DNA of 64,000 nt from Curtobacterium sp. VKM Ac-2922 (GTDB lineage: Bacteria > Actinomycetota > Actinomycetes > Actinomycetales > Microbacteriaceae), in assembly GCF_022815645.1 (NCBI RefSeq), contig NZ_JALGRO010000005.1, positions 62,001 through 126,000 on the forward strand. Reading direction: 5' to 3'. The translations under genes and the position numbers were made by a program. The notes under the pieces are model-generated. The model had not been told where the DNA came from and made no database searches. It saw only the letters and a list, made by a program, of their open reading frames with translations. How positions within the stretch are numbered: the first letter of the stretch is position 1; every line of letters begins with the position of its first letter. Shown here one piece after another: positions 24,195-32,629 of this stretch.

Positions 24195-25484
24195 TTGTCG
24201 AAGTCCCGCAGACTGACGAGCTTCATCGTCCTGTCCATGACCGGTGGTGTCGTCTTCCAGGTGGCGTACCTCCGCTTCGTCTTCCTGGCAGACACCGCAC
24301 ACGCACTCGGCCTGACCATCCAGCGCTACGGCGAGGTGACCAGCATCTTCGGCGCCGTCGCCGTGGTGATGTACTTCTGCGGCGGCTGGTTCGCCGACCG
24401 GTTCCCGCCCAAGGCGCTCATCGTCGTCGCCCTCGGCGGCACGGGCGTGGTCGACCTCTGGCTGGCGACCGTCCCGAGTGCCGGCGGCGTCGTGGTCGCC
24501 CACGTGCTGATGGCCGTGCTCGGGATGGGGCTGTACTGGTCCTCGCTGGTCAAGCTCGTCTCGATGCTCGGCTCGGCCGACGAGCAGGGCAAGCTGTTCG
24601 GCTTCCTCGAGGGGATCCGTGGCGTGACGTCGACGATCGTCGGGTTCGTCGGCGCGGGCATCGTGGCCGCGGCGATCGCCAGCACCAGCGGCGTGCTGGA
24701 CGTCATGCGGATCTACGGCGTGCTCTGCCTGGTGTTCGCCGTGCTCGTGCTCGTGGTGGTGCGGACCGACCGCTCGGCGCTCGACGGTGTCGCCCGGCAG
24801 ACCGTCACGCTCCGTGAGCTCGGTGCCGCGGCCCGCAACAAGTACACGTGGCTGATCGGCTGCTCGATCATGATGATGTACGCGTTCTACACGCTGCTCG
24901 GCTACCTGACGCCGCTGCTGCAGGACGGCTACGCGGTGCCCGTCGCGCTGCTCGGTGTGATCGGTGTCGTGCGCAGCTACGTGTTCCAGATCGTCGGCGG
25001 TCCGGTCGGCGGCGTGCTCGTCGACCGCTGGACGAAGTCCTCGCCCGCCTTCCTGCGCTGGGCCTTCGTCGTGGCCGGTGCCGGTGCGCTCGGCTTCGTC
25101 CTCCTGCCGCAGTCGCCCGCCCTGGTGTGGGTCGCGATCGCGCTGATGACCGTCCTGTGCCTGGCCGTCTTCACCTCGCGCGGGGTCTACTGGGCGCAGA
25201 TCGGCGAGGTCGAGGTCCCGCTCGCCCAGCGCGGCGGCGTGATCGGCCTGGCATCGGGGATCGCCTACCTGCCTGACGCGTTCCTGCCGGCGATCGGCGC
25301 ATGGTGGGCCGGTGACCCTGCCAGCGACGTGCCGCAGCAGGGCGGCGGATACACCGCGATGTTCGCCGTGCTGGTCGGCGCGGCCGTCGTCGGTCTCGTC
25401 CTGACCACGCTCACGATGCGCGTCCGCCAGCGGGACCTGGCCCGGCGCCCGACCCCGACCGCGCCCGACACCGTCCCCGCCTGA
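24195..25484 (+). CDS. MFS transporter
   Basis: A 429-residue major facilitator with about twelve helices. The loop GWFADRFPPKALI near residue 70 is the family's motif after helix 2, and a long cytoplasmic loop (about 190-210) divides the halves. The start is TTG at 24195, five bases after AAGGAG; an in-frame GTG two codons upstream overlaps that ribosome site and is less likely. It opens an operon with an SDR, an FAD oxidase and an FGGY kinase, so it probably imports the polyol or sugar acid they act on. Confidence 0.88.
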   Translation: MSKSRRLTSFIVLSMTGGVVFQVAYLRFVFLADTAHALGLTIQRYGEVTSIFGAVAVVMYFCGGWFADRFPPKALIVVALGGTGVVDLWLATVPSAGGVVVAHVLMAVLGMGLYWSSLVKLVSMLGSADEQGKLFGFLEGIRGVTSTIVGFVGAGIVAAAIASTSGVLDVMRIYGVLCLVFAVLVLVVVRTDRSALDGVARQTVTLRELGAAARNKYTWLIGCSIMMMYAFYTLLGYLTPLLQDGYAVPVALLGVIGVVRSYVFQIVGGPVGGVLVDRWTKSSPAFLRWAFVVAGAGALGFVLLPQSPALVWVAIALMTVLCLAVFTSRGVYWAQIGEVEVPLAQRGGVIGLASGIAYLPDAFLPAIGAWWAGDPASDVPQQGGGYTAMFAVLVGAAVVGLVLTTLTMRVRQRDLARRPTPTAPDTVPA

Positions 25485-25485
25485 C

Positions 25486-25567
25486 CCCGCTCGACCTGCA
25501 GCGCCCGCTCGACCTGCAGCGCCCGCTCCACCTGCACCGCCCGCTCCACCTGCACCGCCCGCTCCAC
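25486..25567. repeat. 18-base tandem repeat between MFS and SDR genes
   Basis: CCCGCTCGACCTGCAGCG occurs twice (25486-25503, 25504-25521), then CCCGCTCCACCTGCACCG twice (25522-25557), then a partial copy. The array fills the 97-base gap right up to the ribosome site of the next gene. Confidence 0.9.
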
Positions 25568-25581
25568 CGAAAGGACCCCAC

Positions 25582-26358
25582 ATGGACATCCGCGACTTCT
25601 CGCTCGACCTGTTCTCACTCGCCGGCCGCACCGCGATCGTCACCGGCGGCAACTCCGGCCTGGGGCAGGCGTTCACGCTCGCCCTGGCCAAGGCCGGCGC
25701 CGACGTGTTCGTGCCGGGCGTGCTCGACGACGACGGCACGACCCGCGCGCTGGTCGAGGCCGAGGGACGCCGCTACGAGTTCCTCGAGATCGACCTGACC
25801 GCCGCCGACGCTCCTGCCCGCATCGTCGACACCTGCCTGCAGCGGATGGGCGGGATCGACGTGCTCGTCAACTCCGCGGGCATCTGCAAGCTCGCGACCG
25901 TCGACGCCTTCGGCCGCGAGGAGTGGGACCCGATGGTCGCCGTCAACCTCACGGCCCCGTTCGCTCTCGGCCACGCCGTGTCCCAGCACTTCGCGGCGCA
26001 GGGCTCCGGCAAGATCATCAACATCGCGTCCCTGTTCGCGTTCCTCGGTGGTCAGTGGTCCCCGGCGTACGCGGCGACCAAGCACGGCATCGTCGGCTTC
26101 ACCAAGGCGTACTGCGACGAGCTCGCCCAGCACGGGGTGCAGGTGAACGCCATCGCTCCGGGGTACTTCGCGACCGCGATCACCCAGGCCACGCGGTCCG
26201 ACCCGACGACGAACCAGCGCGTCCTCGACCACATCCCCGCCGGCCGCTGGGGCGAGCTCGCCGACCTGATGGGCGCGACGGTGTTCCTGGCCTCGCCGGC
26301 ATCGGACTACGTCAACGGCCACACCCTGACCGTCGACGGCGGCTACCTGGTGCGCTGA
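25582..26358 (+). CDS. Short-chain dehydrogenase/reductase (KduD-like)
   Basis: A 258-residue classical SDR. TGGNSGLG at residues 20-27 binds the dinucleotide, NSAG lies near 97, the catalytic Ser is in NIASL, and the YAATK motif is near 157-161. The C-terminal NGHTLTVDGGY is typical. Sequence style resembles 2-deoxy-D-gluconate 3-dehydrogenase/KduD, so it likely oxidises a hydroxyl of a polyol or sugar acid with NAD. AAAGG ribosome site; 64 bases before the FAD oxidase gene in the same operon. Confidence 0.9.
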   Translation: MDIRDFSLDLFSLAGRTAIVTGGNSGLGQAFTLALAKAGADVFVPGVLDDDGTTRALVEAEGRRYEFLEIDLTAADAPARIVDTCLQRMGGIDVLVNSAGICKLATVDAFGREEWDPMVAVNLTAPFALGHAVSQHFAAQGSGKIINIASLFAFLGGQWSPAYAATKHGIVGFTKAYCDELAQHGVQVNAIAPGYFATAITQATRSDPTTNQRVLDHIPAGRWGELADLMGATVFLASPASDYVNGHTLTVDGGYLVR

Positions 26359-26422
26359 CCCGCCACCGCCACCGCCCTCCTCGACCTCTCCCGACCCGCC
26401 AGCCCGCAACGAAAGGCACCCC

Positions 26423-27940
26423 ATGATCGACTCGATCGCCACCCTCGACCGCTCCGAGATCCTGGCCCAGCTCGCCACGATCGTCCGCCCCGAGCAGATC
26501 GACACCGACCAGCAGCACCTGGCGGACGCCAGCGTCGACCGCTTCAAGAAGTACCAGTCCGTGCACGGCATCCACGACGCCCCGCTGCCCGTCGCGATCG
26601 TCAACGCCGAGTCCACCGAGGACGTCGCCGCCGTGCTGGCGTTCGCGAACGACGCCCTGGTCAACATCGTCCCGCGCACCGGCCGCACCGGCACCGAGGG
26701 CGGACTCGAGACCAGCGTCGTCGACACGATCGTGCTCGACTGCTCGCGGATGGACGCCGTCCTGCGCATCGACGAGGAGAACATGCAGGTCACGGTGCAG
26801 GCCGGCGTGCCGTTGCAGCGGTTGGAGGACGCGCTGCGCGAGCGCGGCCTGACCACCGGGCACTCGCCGCAGTCCAAGCCGCTCGCCCAGTACGGCGGCC
26901 TGGTGGCCACTCGCTCGATCGGGCAGTTCTCGACCCTGTACGGCGCGATCGAGGACATGGTCGTCGGACTCGAGGCCGTGTTCCCCGGCGGCGCCGTCCG
27001 GCGCATCAAGGCCGTCCCCCGTCGGTCGGCCGGCCCGGACATCCGCCACGTGGTCATCGGCAACGAGGGCGCGCTCTGCGTCATCACCGAGGTCACCGTC
27101 AAGGTCTTCAAGTACCAGCCCGAGAACAACACCTTCCACGGCGCGCTCGTCGACGACATGCGCACGGGCATCGCGATCCTGCGCGAGGTCATCACGAACG
27201 GCTTCCACCCGTCGGTCGTCCGGCTGTACTCGCCCGAGGACGCCAACCAGCACTTCGCGCACTTCTCGCGGGGCAAGTGCGTGGTCGTCTTCGTCGCCGA
27301 GGGCCCGAAGGGGATCGTCCAGGCCACGAGCGCCGAGATCGACCGCGTGATCGCCCAGCACCCGCACGAGCCCGTCGACCCGGCGCTCATCGAGGCCTGG
27401 TTCGACGACCTGAACTGGGGCCAGGACAAGATCGACGCCGAGAAGCAGGTCATGCTCACCGAGGGACGCCTCGGGTACACGACCGAGATCTCGGCGGACT
27501 GGTCGGCCGTCGCGGACGTCTACGACGCGGTCATGCACCGCATCCGCACCGAGTACCCGCACGCCGACGACCTGACCATGCTCGGCGGGCACTCGTCGCA
27601 CAGCTACCAGACCGGCACGAACATGTACTTCGTCTACGACTACGTGATCAACTGCGAGCCGGAGCAGGAGATCGAGAAGTACCACATCCCGCTCAACGCG
27701 ATCATCGTCGAAGAGGCGCTGCGCCACGGCGGCTCGATGGTCCACCATCACGGTGTCGGCAAGTACCGCACGCCGTGGGTGGAAGAGGAGCACGGCTCGG
27801 CGTTCGCGATCATGCAGGGGCTCAAGGCGCAGTTCGACCCGAAGGGCATCATGAACAAGGGCACGATCTTCCCCGCGGCCGGTGCCATCCAGCCGGCCGC
27901 CGCCGACCCGGACACCACCTTCGCGGCGTCGCGCCCGTGA
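26423..27940 (+). CDS. FAD-linked oxidase (VAO/PCMH fold, alkyl-DHAP-synthase-like)
   Basis: A 505-residue flavoprotein. The PCMH FAD domain covers about residues 55-235 (PRTGRTGTEGGLETSVVDTI; later GNEGALCVITEVTVKVFK), and the cap domain ends in MVHHHGVGKYRTPW (about 440). That HHHG-x-GK motif is characteristic of alkyl-dihydroxyacetonephosphate synthase and close bacterial relatives. The substrate may thus be a small phosphorylated or hydroxylated C3-C5 compound. It overlaps the kinase gene by four bases (GTGA). Not a typical glycolate oxidase (no GlcE/GlcF partners). Exact reaction unknown. Confidence 0.85.
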   Translation: MIDSIATLDRSEILAQLATIVRPEQIDTDQQHLADASVDRFKKYQSVHGIHDAPLPVAIVNAESTEDVAAVLAFANDALVNIVPRTGRTGTEGGLETSVVDTIVLDCSRMDAVLRIDEENMQVTVQAGVPLQRLEDALRERGLTTGHSPQSKPLAQYGGLVATRSIGQFSTLYGAIEDMVVGLEAVFPGGAVRRIKAVPRRSAGPDIRHVVIGNEGALCVITEVTVKVFKYQPENNTFHGALVDDMRTGIAILREVITNGFHPSVVRLYSPEDANQHFAHFSRGKCVVVFVAEGPKGIVQATSAEIDRVIAQHPHEPVDPALIEAWFDDLNWGQDKIDAEKQVMLTEGRLGYTTEISADWSAVADVYDAVMHRIRTEYPHADDLTMLGGHSSHSYQTGTNMYFVYDYVINCEPEQEIEKYHIPLNAIIVEEALRHGGSMVHHHGVGKYRTPWVEEEHGSAFAIMQGLKAQFDPKGIMNKGTIFPAAGAIQPAAADPDTTFAASRP

Positions 27941-29364
27941 CCCGGTACCTGGTCGGCATCGACAACGGCTCGCAGTCGTCCAAGGTCTCGGTCGTCGACG
28001 AACACGGTGTCGTCGTCGCCGAGGGGCGTGTGCCGCTCCGGCCGAACCACACCCCGGTGCCGGGCGTCGTCGAACACCCGGACGACGACCTGTGGGACTC
28101 CATCGCCGCCGCGTGCCGGATCGCGATGGACGCCTTCACCGGGGACCCGGCCGACATCGCCGGTGTCGGCCTGTGCACCATCCGGTTCTGCCGGGCGATG
28201 CTCCGTGCCGACGGGTCCCTGGCGCAGCCCGTGCTCAGCTGGATGGACGCCCGCGTCGGGCAGCCCTTCGTCGCCGAGCACGACGACGTCGCCTGGGTGA
28301 CGACGTCGTCCGGGTACATCGGCCACCGCCTGACCGGGATGTTCCGGGACACCGCCGCGAACCACCAGGGCATGTGGCCGATCGACACCGGCACGTGGCG
28401 CTGGTCCACCGATCCGGATGCGTATGCCCGCACCGGCATGCGTCCGGACCAGCTGTTCGAACTGGTCGATCCGGGCACGGTCCTGGGCACCGTGACCGCT
28501 GCTGCGGCGGCGGCCACGGGCCTCCCCGTGGGCCTGCCGGTCGTCGCCACCGCGAACGACAAGGCCGTCGAGGCCCTCGGATGCGGCCTCCGCGACCCCG
28601 CGACGCTGCTCGTGTCGCTCGGCACGTACATCGCCGGCATGTCCGTCGGCGACCACGACACCGCGGACTCGTCCGCGTTCTGGGCGAACTTCGGGTCGGA
28701 GCCCGGCCGTTACCTGTACGAGAGCGGCGGCATCCGGCGGGGCATGTGGACGGTCAGCTGGTTCCGGGACCTGCTCGGCGCCGGCACCGAGGCCGAGGCC
28801 GCTGCCGCGGGCGAACGGGTCGAGGACCTGCTCAACCGCGAGGCCGCTGCCGTCCCGGCCGGGTCCGACGGCCTGCTGACGGTGCTCGACTGGCTGGCGC
28901 CGTCGGACGCGACCTTCCGCAAGGGGAGCATCCTCGGCTTCGACGCCCGGCACGGCCGTGCGCACGTGTACCGCTCGATCCTCGAGGGCATCGCGATGAC
29001 CATGCGCGAGCGCGCCGACGCGATGGCCGACGAGCTCGGCATCCGGTTCCGACGGGTCGTCGTGTCGGGCGGCGGGTCGAGTTCGGACCTGATGATGCAG
29101 GTGATGGCGGACGTCTTCCAGCTGCCGTCGATCCGGGTCGTCGGCGACAGTGCCGCCGGACGTGGCGCGGCGATCTGCGCTGCCGTCGCGACCGGGGTGC
29201 ACCCGTCGTTCGACGCGGCCACCCGGGCGATGGTCGTCGAGCGTGACCGGACCACGCCGCGAGCCGAGCACGCCGCGGTGTACGACGCCCTGCGCGGCGT
29301 CCACGCGGACGTGGCGGCGCAGACCGACGCGCTCTACCGGCGCACCGCCGCGATCGTGGGCTGA
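27937..29364 (+). CDS. FGGY-family carbohydrate kinase
   Basis: A 475-residue sugar/polyol kinase. The N-terminal phosphate loop reads GIDNGSQSSKVSVVD (residues 6-20), the middle carries TANDKAVEALGCGL and LVSLGTYIAG, and the C-terminal FGGY signature region is RVVVSGGGSSSDLMMQVMADV. It resembles xylulokinase/glycerol-kinase members that phosphorylate the terminal hydroxyl using ATP. GTG start overlaps the FAD-oxidase stop. Its product is the best candidate for the signal sensed by the GlpP-like protein encoded convergently at 29438. Substrate is not assignable by sequence alone. Confidence 0.88.
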   Translation: MTRYLVGIDNGSQSSKVSVVDEHGVVVAEGRVPLRPNHTPVPGVVEHPDDDLWDSIAAACRIAMDAFTGDPADIAGVGLCTIRFCRAMLRADGSLAQPVLSWMDARVGQPFVAEHDDVAWVTTSSGYIGHRLTGMFRDTAANHQGMWPIDTGTWRWSTDPDAYARTGMRPDQLFELVDPGTVLGTVTAAAAAATGLPVGLPVVATANDKAVEALGCGLRDPATLLVSLGTYIAGMSVGDHDTADSSAFWANFGSEPGRYLYESGGIRRGMWTVSWFRDLLGAGTEAEAAAAGERVEDLLNREAAAVPAGSDGLLTVLDWLAPSDATFRKGSILGFDARHGRAHVYRSILEGIAMTMRERADAMADELGIRFRRVVVSGGGSSSDLMMQVMADVFQLPSIRVVGDSAAGRGAAICAAVATGVHPSFDAATRAMVVERDRTTPRAEHAAVYDALRGVHADVAAQTDALYRRTAAIVG

Positions 29365-29373
29365 ACCGCCCGC

Positions 29374-29410
29374 AGGCCCGGTGTCGGTCCGCCGGACCGG
29401 CACCGGGCCT
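29374..29410. terminator. Bidirectional hairpin between FGGY-kinase and glpP genes
   Basis: AGGCCCGGTGTCGGTCCG pairs almost perfectly with CGGACCGGCACCGGGCCT, beginning ten bases after the kinase stop codon. It ends two convergent transcripts; no U-tract. Confidence 0.7.
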
Positions 29411-29437
29411 CCGGACGGTCACGCCCAGTGCGTCAGT

Positions 29438-30025
29438 TCACATGTCCCAGACGTCGCGGTTCGACGTCGCCACGGCCACCGCGCCGGCGCCGAGCGCGGC
29501 CAGCACATCGGCCTTGTCGCACACCAGGCCGCCGGCGATCACGGGCACGTCGGTGTCCGACCGCAGCCAGGTGATCACCCGCGGCATGCACCCGGGCAGG
29601 ATCTCGATCGCGTCCGGCTTCGCCTGCTCGACCACGCGGGGGAGCTGGTGGTACGAGAACGAGTCCACCAGGAAGAAGCGCTGCACCGCGACCAGGCCGG
29701 CACGCTTGGCGGCGCGGACCAGGTTCGCCTTCGTCGACAGGATGCCGTCGGCGGCCGTGTGCTCGGCGATCCACGTCACGACGACGTCACGCGCGGCGAA
29801 CCCGTCCAGCAGGTCGACGTCGACCAGGACGGTCTTGCCGGCGTCCTTCGCTCGCTGCACGATCCGGACGACGTCGAGCACGCTGCCGAACAGCAGGAAC
29901 ACGACGGCCCGGTCGGAGCGCAGGACCTCGGTCAGCGCGGTTTCGTCCTTGACGCTGGCGATCACCGGGTCGTCGTGCAGGGCCTCGAGCACCACCTGCG
30001 CGGGATCGCGCTGCGTCAGGGTCAT
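29438..30025 (-). CDS. glpP: Glycerol-3-phosphate-responsive antiterminator family protein (GlpP)
   Basis: A 195-residue TIM-barrel-like protein that matches Bacillus GlpP along its length: DVDLLDGFAARD, ADGILSTKANLVRAAKRAGL, AVQRFFLVDSFSY, DAIEILPGCMPRVI, VPVIAGGLVCDKADV and VAVATSNRDVW all align by eye. GlpP binds glycerol-3-phosphate and then the leader RNA of glp genes, letting polymerase pass a terminator. It is convergent with the FGGY-kinase operon, whose leader has a U-tract terminator. ATG at 30025 is chosen; an upstream ATG (30034) is possible. It lies 58 bases after idi on the same strand. Confidence 0.9.
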   Translation of the reverse strand: MTLTQRDPAQVVLEALHDDPVIASVKDETALTEVLRSDRAVVFLLFGSVLDVVRIVQRAKDAGKTVLVDVDLLDGFAARDVVVTWIAEHTAADGILSTKANLVRAAKRAGLVAVQRFFLVDSFSYHQLPRVVEQAKPDAIEILPGCMPRVITWLRSDTDVPVIAGGLVCDKADVLAALGAGAVAVATSNRDVWDM

Positions 30026-30083
30026 ACGCACCATTGTCGATGTCCCGACCTGGGCGCGCACTGGTCCCGCGCGGGCGATCGGG

Positions 30084-30617
30084 TCAGTCGAGCGCGCGGA
30101 CCGGCAGCTGCTCGAGCTGCCACCCGAGCCACGGGCTGAACGCGAACGGCGCGGCCGACACGGCGCTGCGCAGGGCGTCCTCGGACAGCCACTCGTACTC
30201 GGAGACCTCGTCGTCGGCCGGGGCGGGCACGTCGTCGGTCACGGCGCGGAACACCGGGCAGACCTCGTTCTCGACGATCCCCGACGCATCGACCGCGCGG
30301 TAGCGGAAGTCGGGCAGCACGGGCTGGACGTCGCGGACGGTGATGCCGAGTTCGCGGGCGGCACGCCGGGCGATCGCATCCTCGAACGACTCGTCCGGAC
30401 CGGGGTGTCCGCAGAACGAGTTGGTCCAGACACCGGGCCACGCCTTCTTCGACAGGGCACGCCGTGTGACGAGCAGATCCCCGTCGCTGTTGGTCACGTG
30501 GCAGCTGAACGCCAGGTGCAGCGGCGTGTGGTCGGTGTGGACCGCGAACTTGTCCGCGGTGCCGATCGGGGTACGGTCCTCGCCGAGCAGCACGACGGTT
30601 TCAGGGAAGTGGTTCAT
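30084..30617 (-). CDS. idi: Isopentenyl-diphosphate delta-isomerase type I
   Basis: A 177-residue Nudix-fold enzyme that interconverts IPP and DMAPP for carotenoid synthesis. The active-site cysteine is in TNSFCGHPGPDE (about residues 66-77), the Nudix-like helix in FEDAIARRAARELGI, and the second conserved glutamate in ENEVCPVF (about 116-123). It is divergent from crtE with only 21 bases between start codons, so the two share a compact promoter region. A possible -10 (TAATCT) ends ten bases before the ATG, giving a nearly leaderless message. Confidence 0.96.
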   Translation of the reverse strand: MNHFPETVVLLGEDRTPIGTADKFAVHTDHTPLHLAFSCHVTNSDGDLLVTRRALSKKAWPGVWTNSFCGHPGPDESFEDAIARRAARELGITVRDVQPVLPDFRYRAVDASGIVENEVCPVFRAVTDDVPAPADDEVSEYEWLSEDALRSAVSAAPFAFSPWLGWQLEQLPVRALD

Positions 30618-30632
30618 CTAGTTCGATAGATT
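30616..30632. promoter_or_regulatory. Divergent leaderless promoters and operator of idi and crtE
   Basis: ATCTA and TAGAT flank six bases (30616-30631). TAGATT (30627-30632) ends six bases before the crtE ATG and serves as its -10. On the other strand TAATCT serves idi. Both starts lie within this 21-base gap, so one regulator dimer could control both. Confidence 0.55.
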
Positions 30633-30638
30633 AGGCCA

Positions 30639-31697
30639 ATGACGGACGAAGCGGCCACCGTGGCGCACATCGACCTCGCGCTGGTCGACGAGTGTCTGGA
30701 ACGGTTCTTCACCGTGTCGTCGGCCCGAGCCCAGGCGTTCGGACGCCCCTCCGAGGAACTCTGGCGGGTGCTCCGCAAGGCGAGCATGGGCGGCAAGCGC
30801 TTCCGCCCGCGCATGGTGCTCACCGCCTATGCCGGGCTCGGCGGCACGGACGTGCACGCAGCGGCGAACGTCGGTGCGGCGTACGAACTCCTGCACACGG
30901 CACTCGTGGTGCACGACGACGTGATCGACCGAGACTGGTCCCGCCGCGGGCAGCCGAACGTCGCCGGGGCGTTCCGCGACACCGGCACGACGGGCGGTCT
31001 GCCGCTGCCGACGGCCGAGCACCGGGGGACCAGCGCAGCGGTGATCGCCGGTGACCTGGCGCTCGCCGGTGCACCGCGGTTCATCGAGTCGAGCGGCGCC
31101 GACGGCGAACGACGCGCCCGGCTGCTCGACCTGTTCGACGACGCCGTGTTCGCCAGCGCCGCGGGCGAGATGGCCGACGTCGACCTGACCCACGGCGTGA
31201 TGCCCACCGTGGACGAGGTCCTGGCGATGGAGCGTGCGAAGACGAGCGTGTACTCGTTCGAGGCGCCCCTGCAGTCCGGGGCAGTGCTGGCCGGGGCCGA
31301 CGAAGCGGTCGTCACCGCGCTCGGGGCGTTCGGCCGCGAGATCGGCATCGCCTACCAGGTGGTCGACGACCTGCTCGGGGTCTTCGGTGACGAAGCCGCG
31401 ACGGGCAAGACCGCGATCGGCGACCTGCGCGAGGGCAAGCGCACCATGCTCATCGCCTACGCCGCCACCACCGAGTGCTGGTCCGAGCTGGCGCCGTACC
31501 TGGGCGACCCGGACCTGACCGAGGAACGCGCGGCCGAGATGCGCCGCCTGCTCGTGCACTGCGGCGCCCACGACGCTGCCCTGGCACGGGTGCAGGAGCA
31601 CACCGCGCTCGCCCGGGCCGAACTGGCCGCGCTGCCCTACGACCTGGCCGTCCGGCTCGAAGCCCTGGTGTCCGAACTGGTGGAGCGCGTCCGGTGA
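30639..31697 (+). CDS. crtE: Geranylgeranyl (polyprenyl) diphosphate synthase
   Basis: A 352-residue trans-prenyltransferase that joins IPP units to make C20 GGPP. The first aspartate-rich motif is in LVVHDDVIDRDW (about residues 89-100; short DDxxD form) and the second in YQVVDDLLGVFGDEAATGK near residue 240. GGKRFRPRM near residue 50 binds IPP. First gene of a six-gene carotenoid operon, with overlapping junctions throughout. The mRNA is probably leaderless: TAGATT lies six bases before the ATG and there is no ribosome site. Confidence 0.96.
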   Translation: MTDEAATVAHIDLALVDECLERFFTVSSARAQAFGRPSEELWRVLRKASMGGKRFRPRMVLTAYAGLGGTDVHAAANVGAAYELLHTALVVHDDVIDRDWSRRGQPNVAGAFRDTGTTGGLPLPTAEHRGTSAAVIAGDLALAGAPRFIESSGADGERRARLLDLFDDAVFASAAGEMADVDLTHGVMPTVDEVLAMERAKTSVYSFEAPLQSGAVLAGADEAVVTALGAFGREIGIAYQVVDDLLGVFGDEAATGKTAIGDLREGKRTMLIAYAATTECWSELAPYLGDPDLTEERAAEMRRLLVHCGAHDAALARVQEHTALARAELAALPYDLAVRLEALVSELVERVR

Positions 31698-32629
31698 CCA
31701 CGAACCGCACCGGGAGCACGCACGCCGCGCGACTCCCGCTCTACGACGCCACGGCCGAGGCGGCGTCCGCCGTCGTCATCGATCGCTACTCGACCTCGTT
31801 CGGGCTGGCCAGCCGGCTGCTGACGAAGGACACGCGCGAGCACATCACGAACGTCTACGCCCTGGTGCGGGTGGCGGACGAAGTGGTGGACGGTCCGGCG
31901 ACCGAAGCCGGGCTGGATCCCGTGCTCGCCCGCCAGGTCCTCGACGAGCTCGAGCAGGACACCGAGCGCGCGATGACGCACGGCTTCTCGGTGAACCCGG
32001 TGGCGCACGCCTTCGCACGCACCGCGCGGACGACCGGGTTCGGTGCCGAGCTGACGCGGCCGTTCTTCGCGTCGATGCGGATGGACCTCGAGCAGACCGA
32101 GCACGACGACGCCTCGTTCGCCACCTACGTGTACGGCTCGGCCGAGGTCGTCGGGCTGATGTGTCTGCGCGCGTTCGTCTACCGGGCCGGCCGGCCGACG
32201 TTCGACGGCACCGTGCTGGTCGACGGGGCCCGGGCACTCGGTGCCGCGTTCCAGAAGGTCAACTTCCTGCGCGACCTGCACGCCGACTTCGAGGTGCTGG
32301 GCCGCTCGTACTTCCCGGGGGTCGACGTCCGCACCTTCGACGAGGCCACCAAGCGCCGACTCGTCGCGGACGTGCAGGCCGACCTCGACACCGCGGCCCG
32401 CACCGTCCCGCTGCTGCCGAAGGACGCCCGCGCCGCGGTCGGTCTCGCGCACGCGCTGTTCCAAGAGCTGAACGACCGGATCGCCGCCACCCCGGCGGAC
32501 CGGCTGATCACGACGCGCGTGCGCGTCCCCAACCCCGTCAAGGCGCGGCTCGCCGCGCAGGTGCTCGCGCGCCGCGCGCCGCTCCGTTCCCGTTCCGTCA
32601 CCACCACCCAGCCTGGAGGCCCCCGATGA
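31694..32629 (+). CDS. crtB: Phytoene synthase
   Basis: A 311-residue squalene/phytoene synthase that condenses two GGPP into phytoene. The first substrate-Mg motif is in YALVRVADEVVDGPA (about 54-68), and the second in GAAFQKVNFLRDLHADFEVL (about 190-209). YGSAEVVGLMCL is also conserved. GTG at 31694 overlaps the crtE stop (GTGA). Length is normal. It acts on the inner face of the membrane together with CrtI. Confidence 0.95.
   Translation: MTTNRTGSTHAARLPLYDATAEAASAVVIDRYSTSFGLASRLLTKDTREHITNVYALVRVADEVVDGPATEAGLDPVLARQVLDELEQDTERAMTHGFSVNPVAHAFARTARTTGFGAELTRPFFASMRMDLEQTEHDDASFATYVYGSAEVVGLMCLRAFVYRAGRPTFDGTVLVDGARALGAAFQKVNFLRDLHADFEVLGRSYFPGVDVRTFDEATKRRLVADVQADLDTAARTVPLLPKDARAAVGLAHALFQELNDRIAATPADRLITTRVRVPNPVKARLAAQVLARRAPLRSRSVTTTQPGGPR

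Noticed and set aside
25486..25567. Tandem repeat as a coding extension of the MFS protein
   Set aside because: A TGA at 25482-25484 ends the frame before the array, and the array runs into the ribosome site of the next gene.
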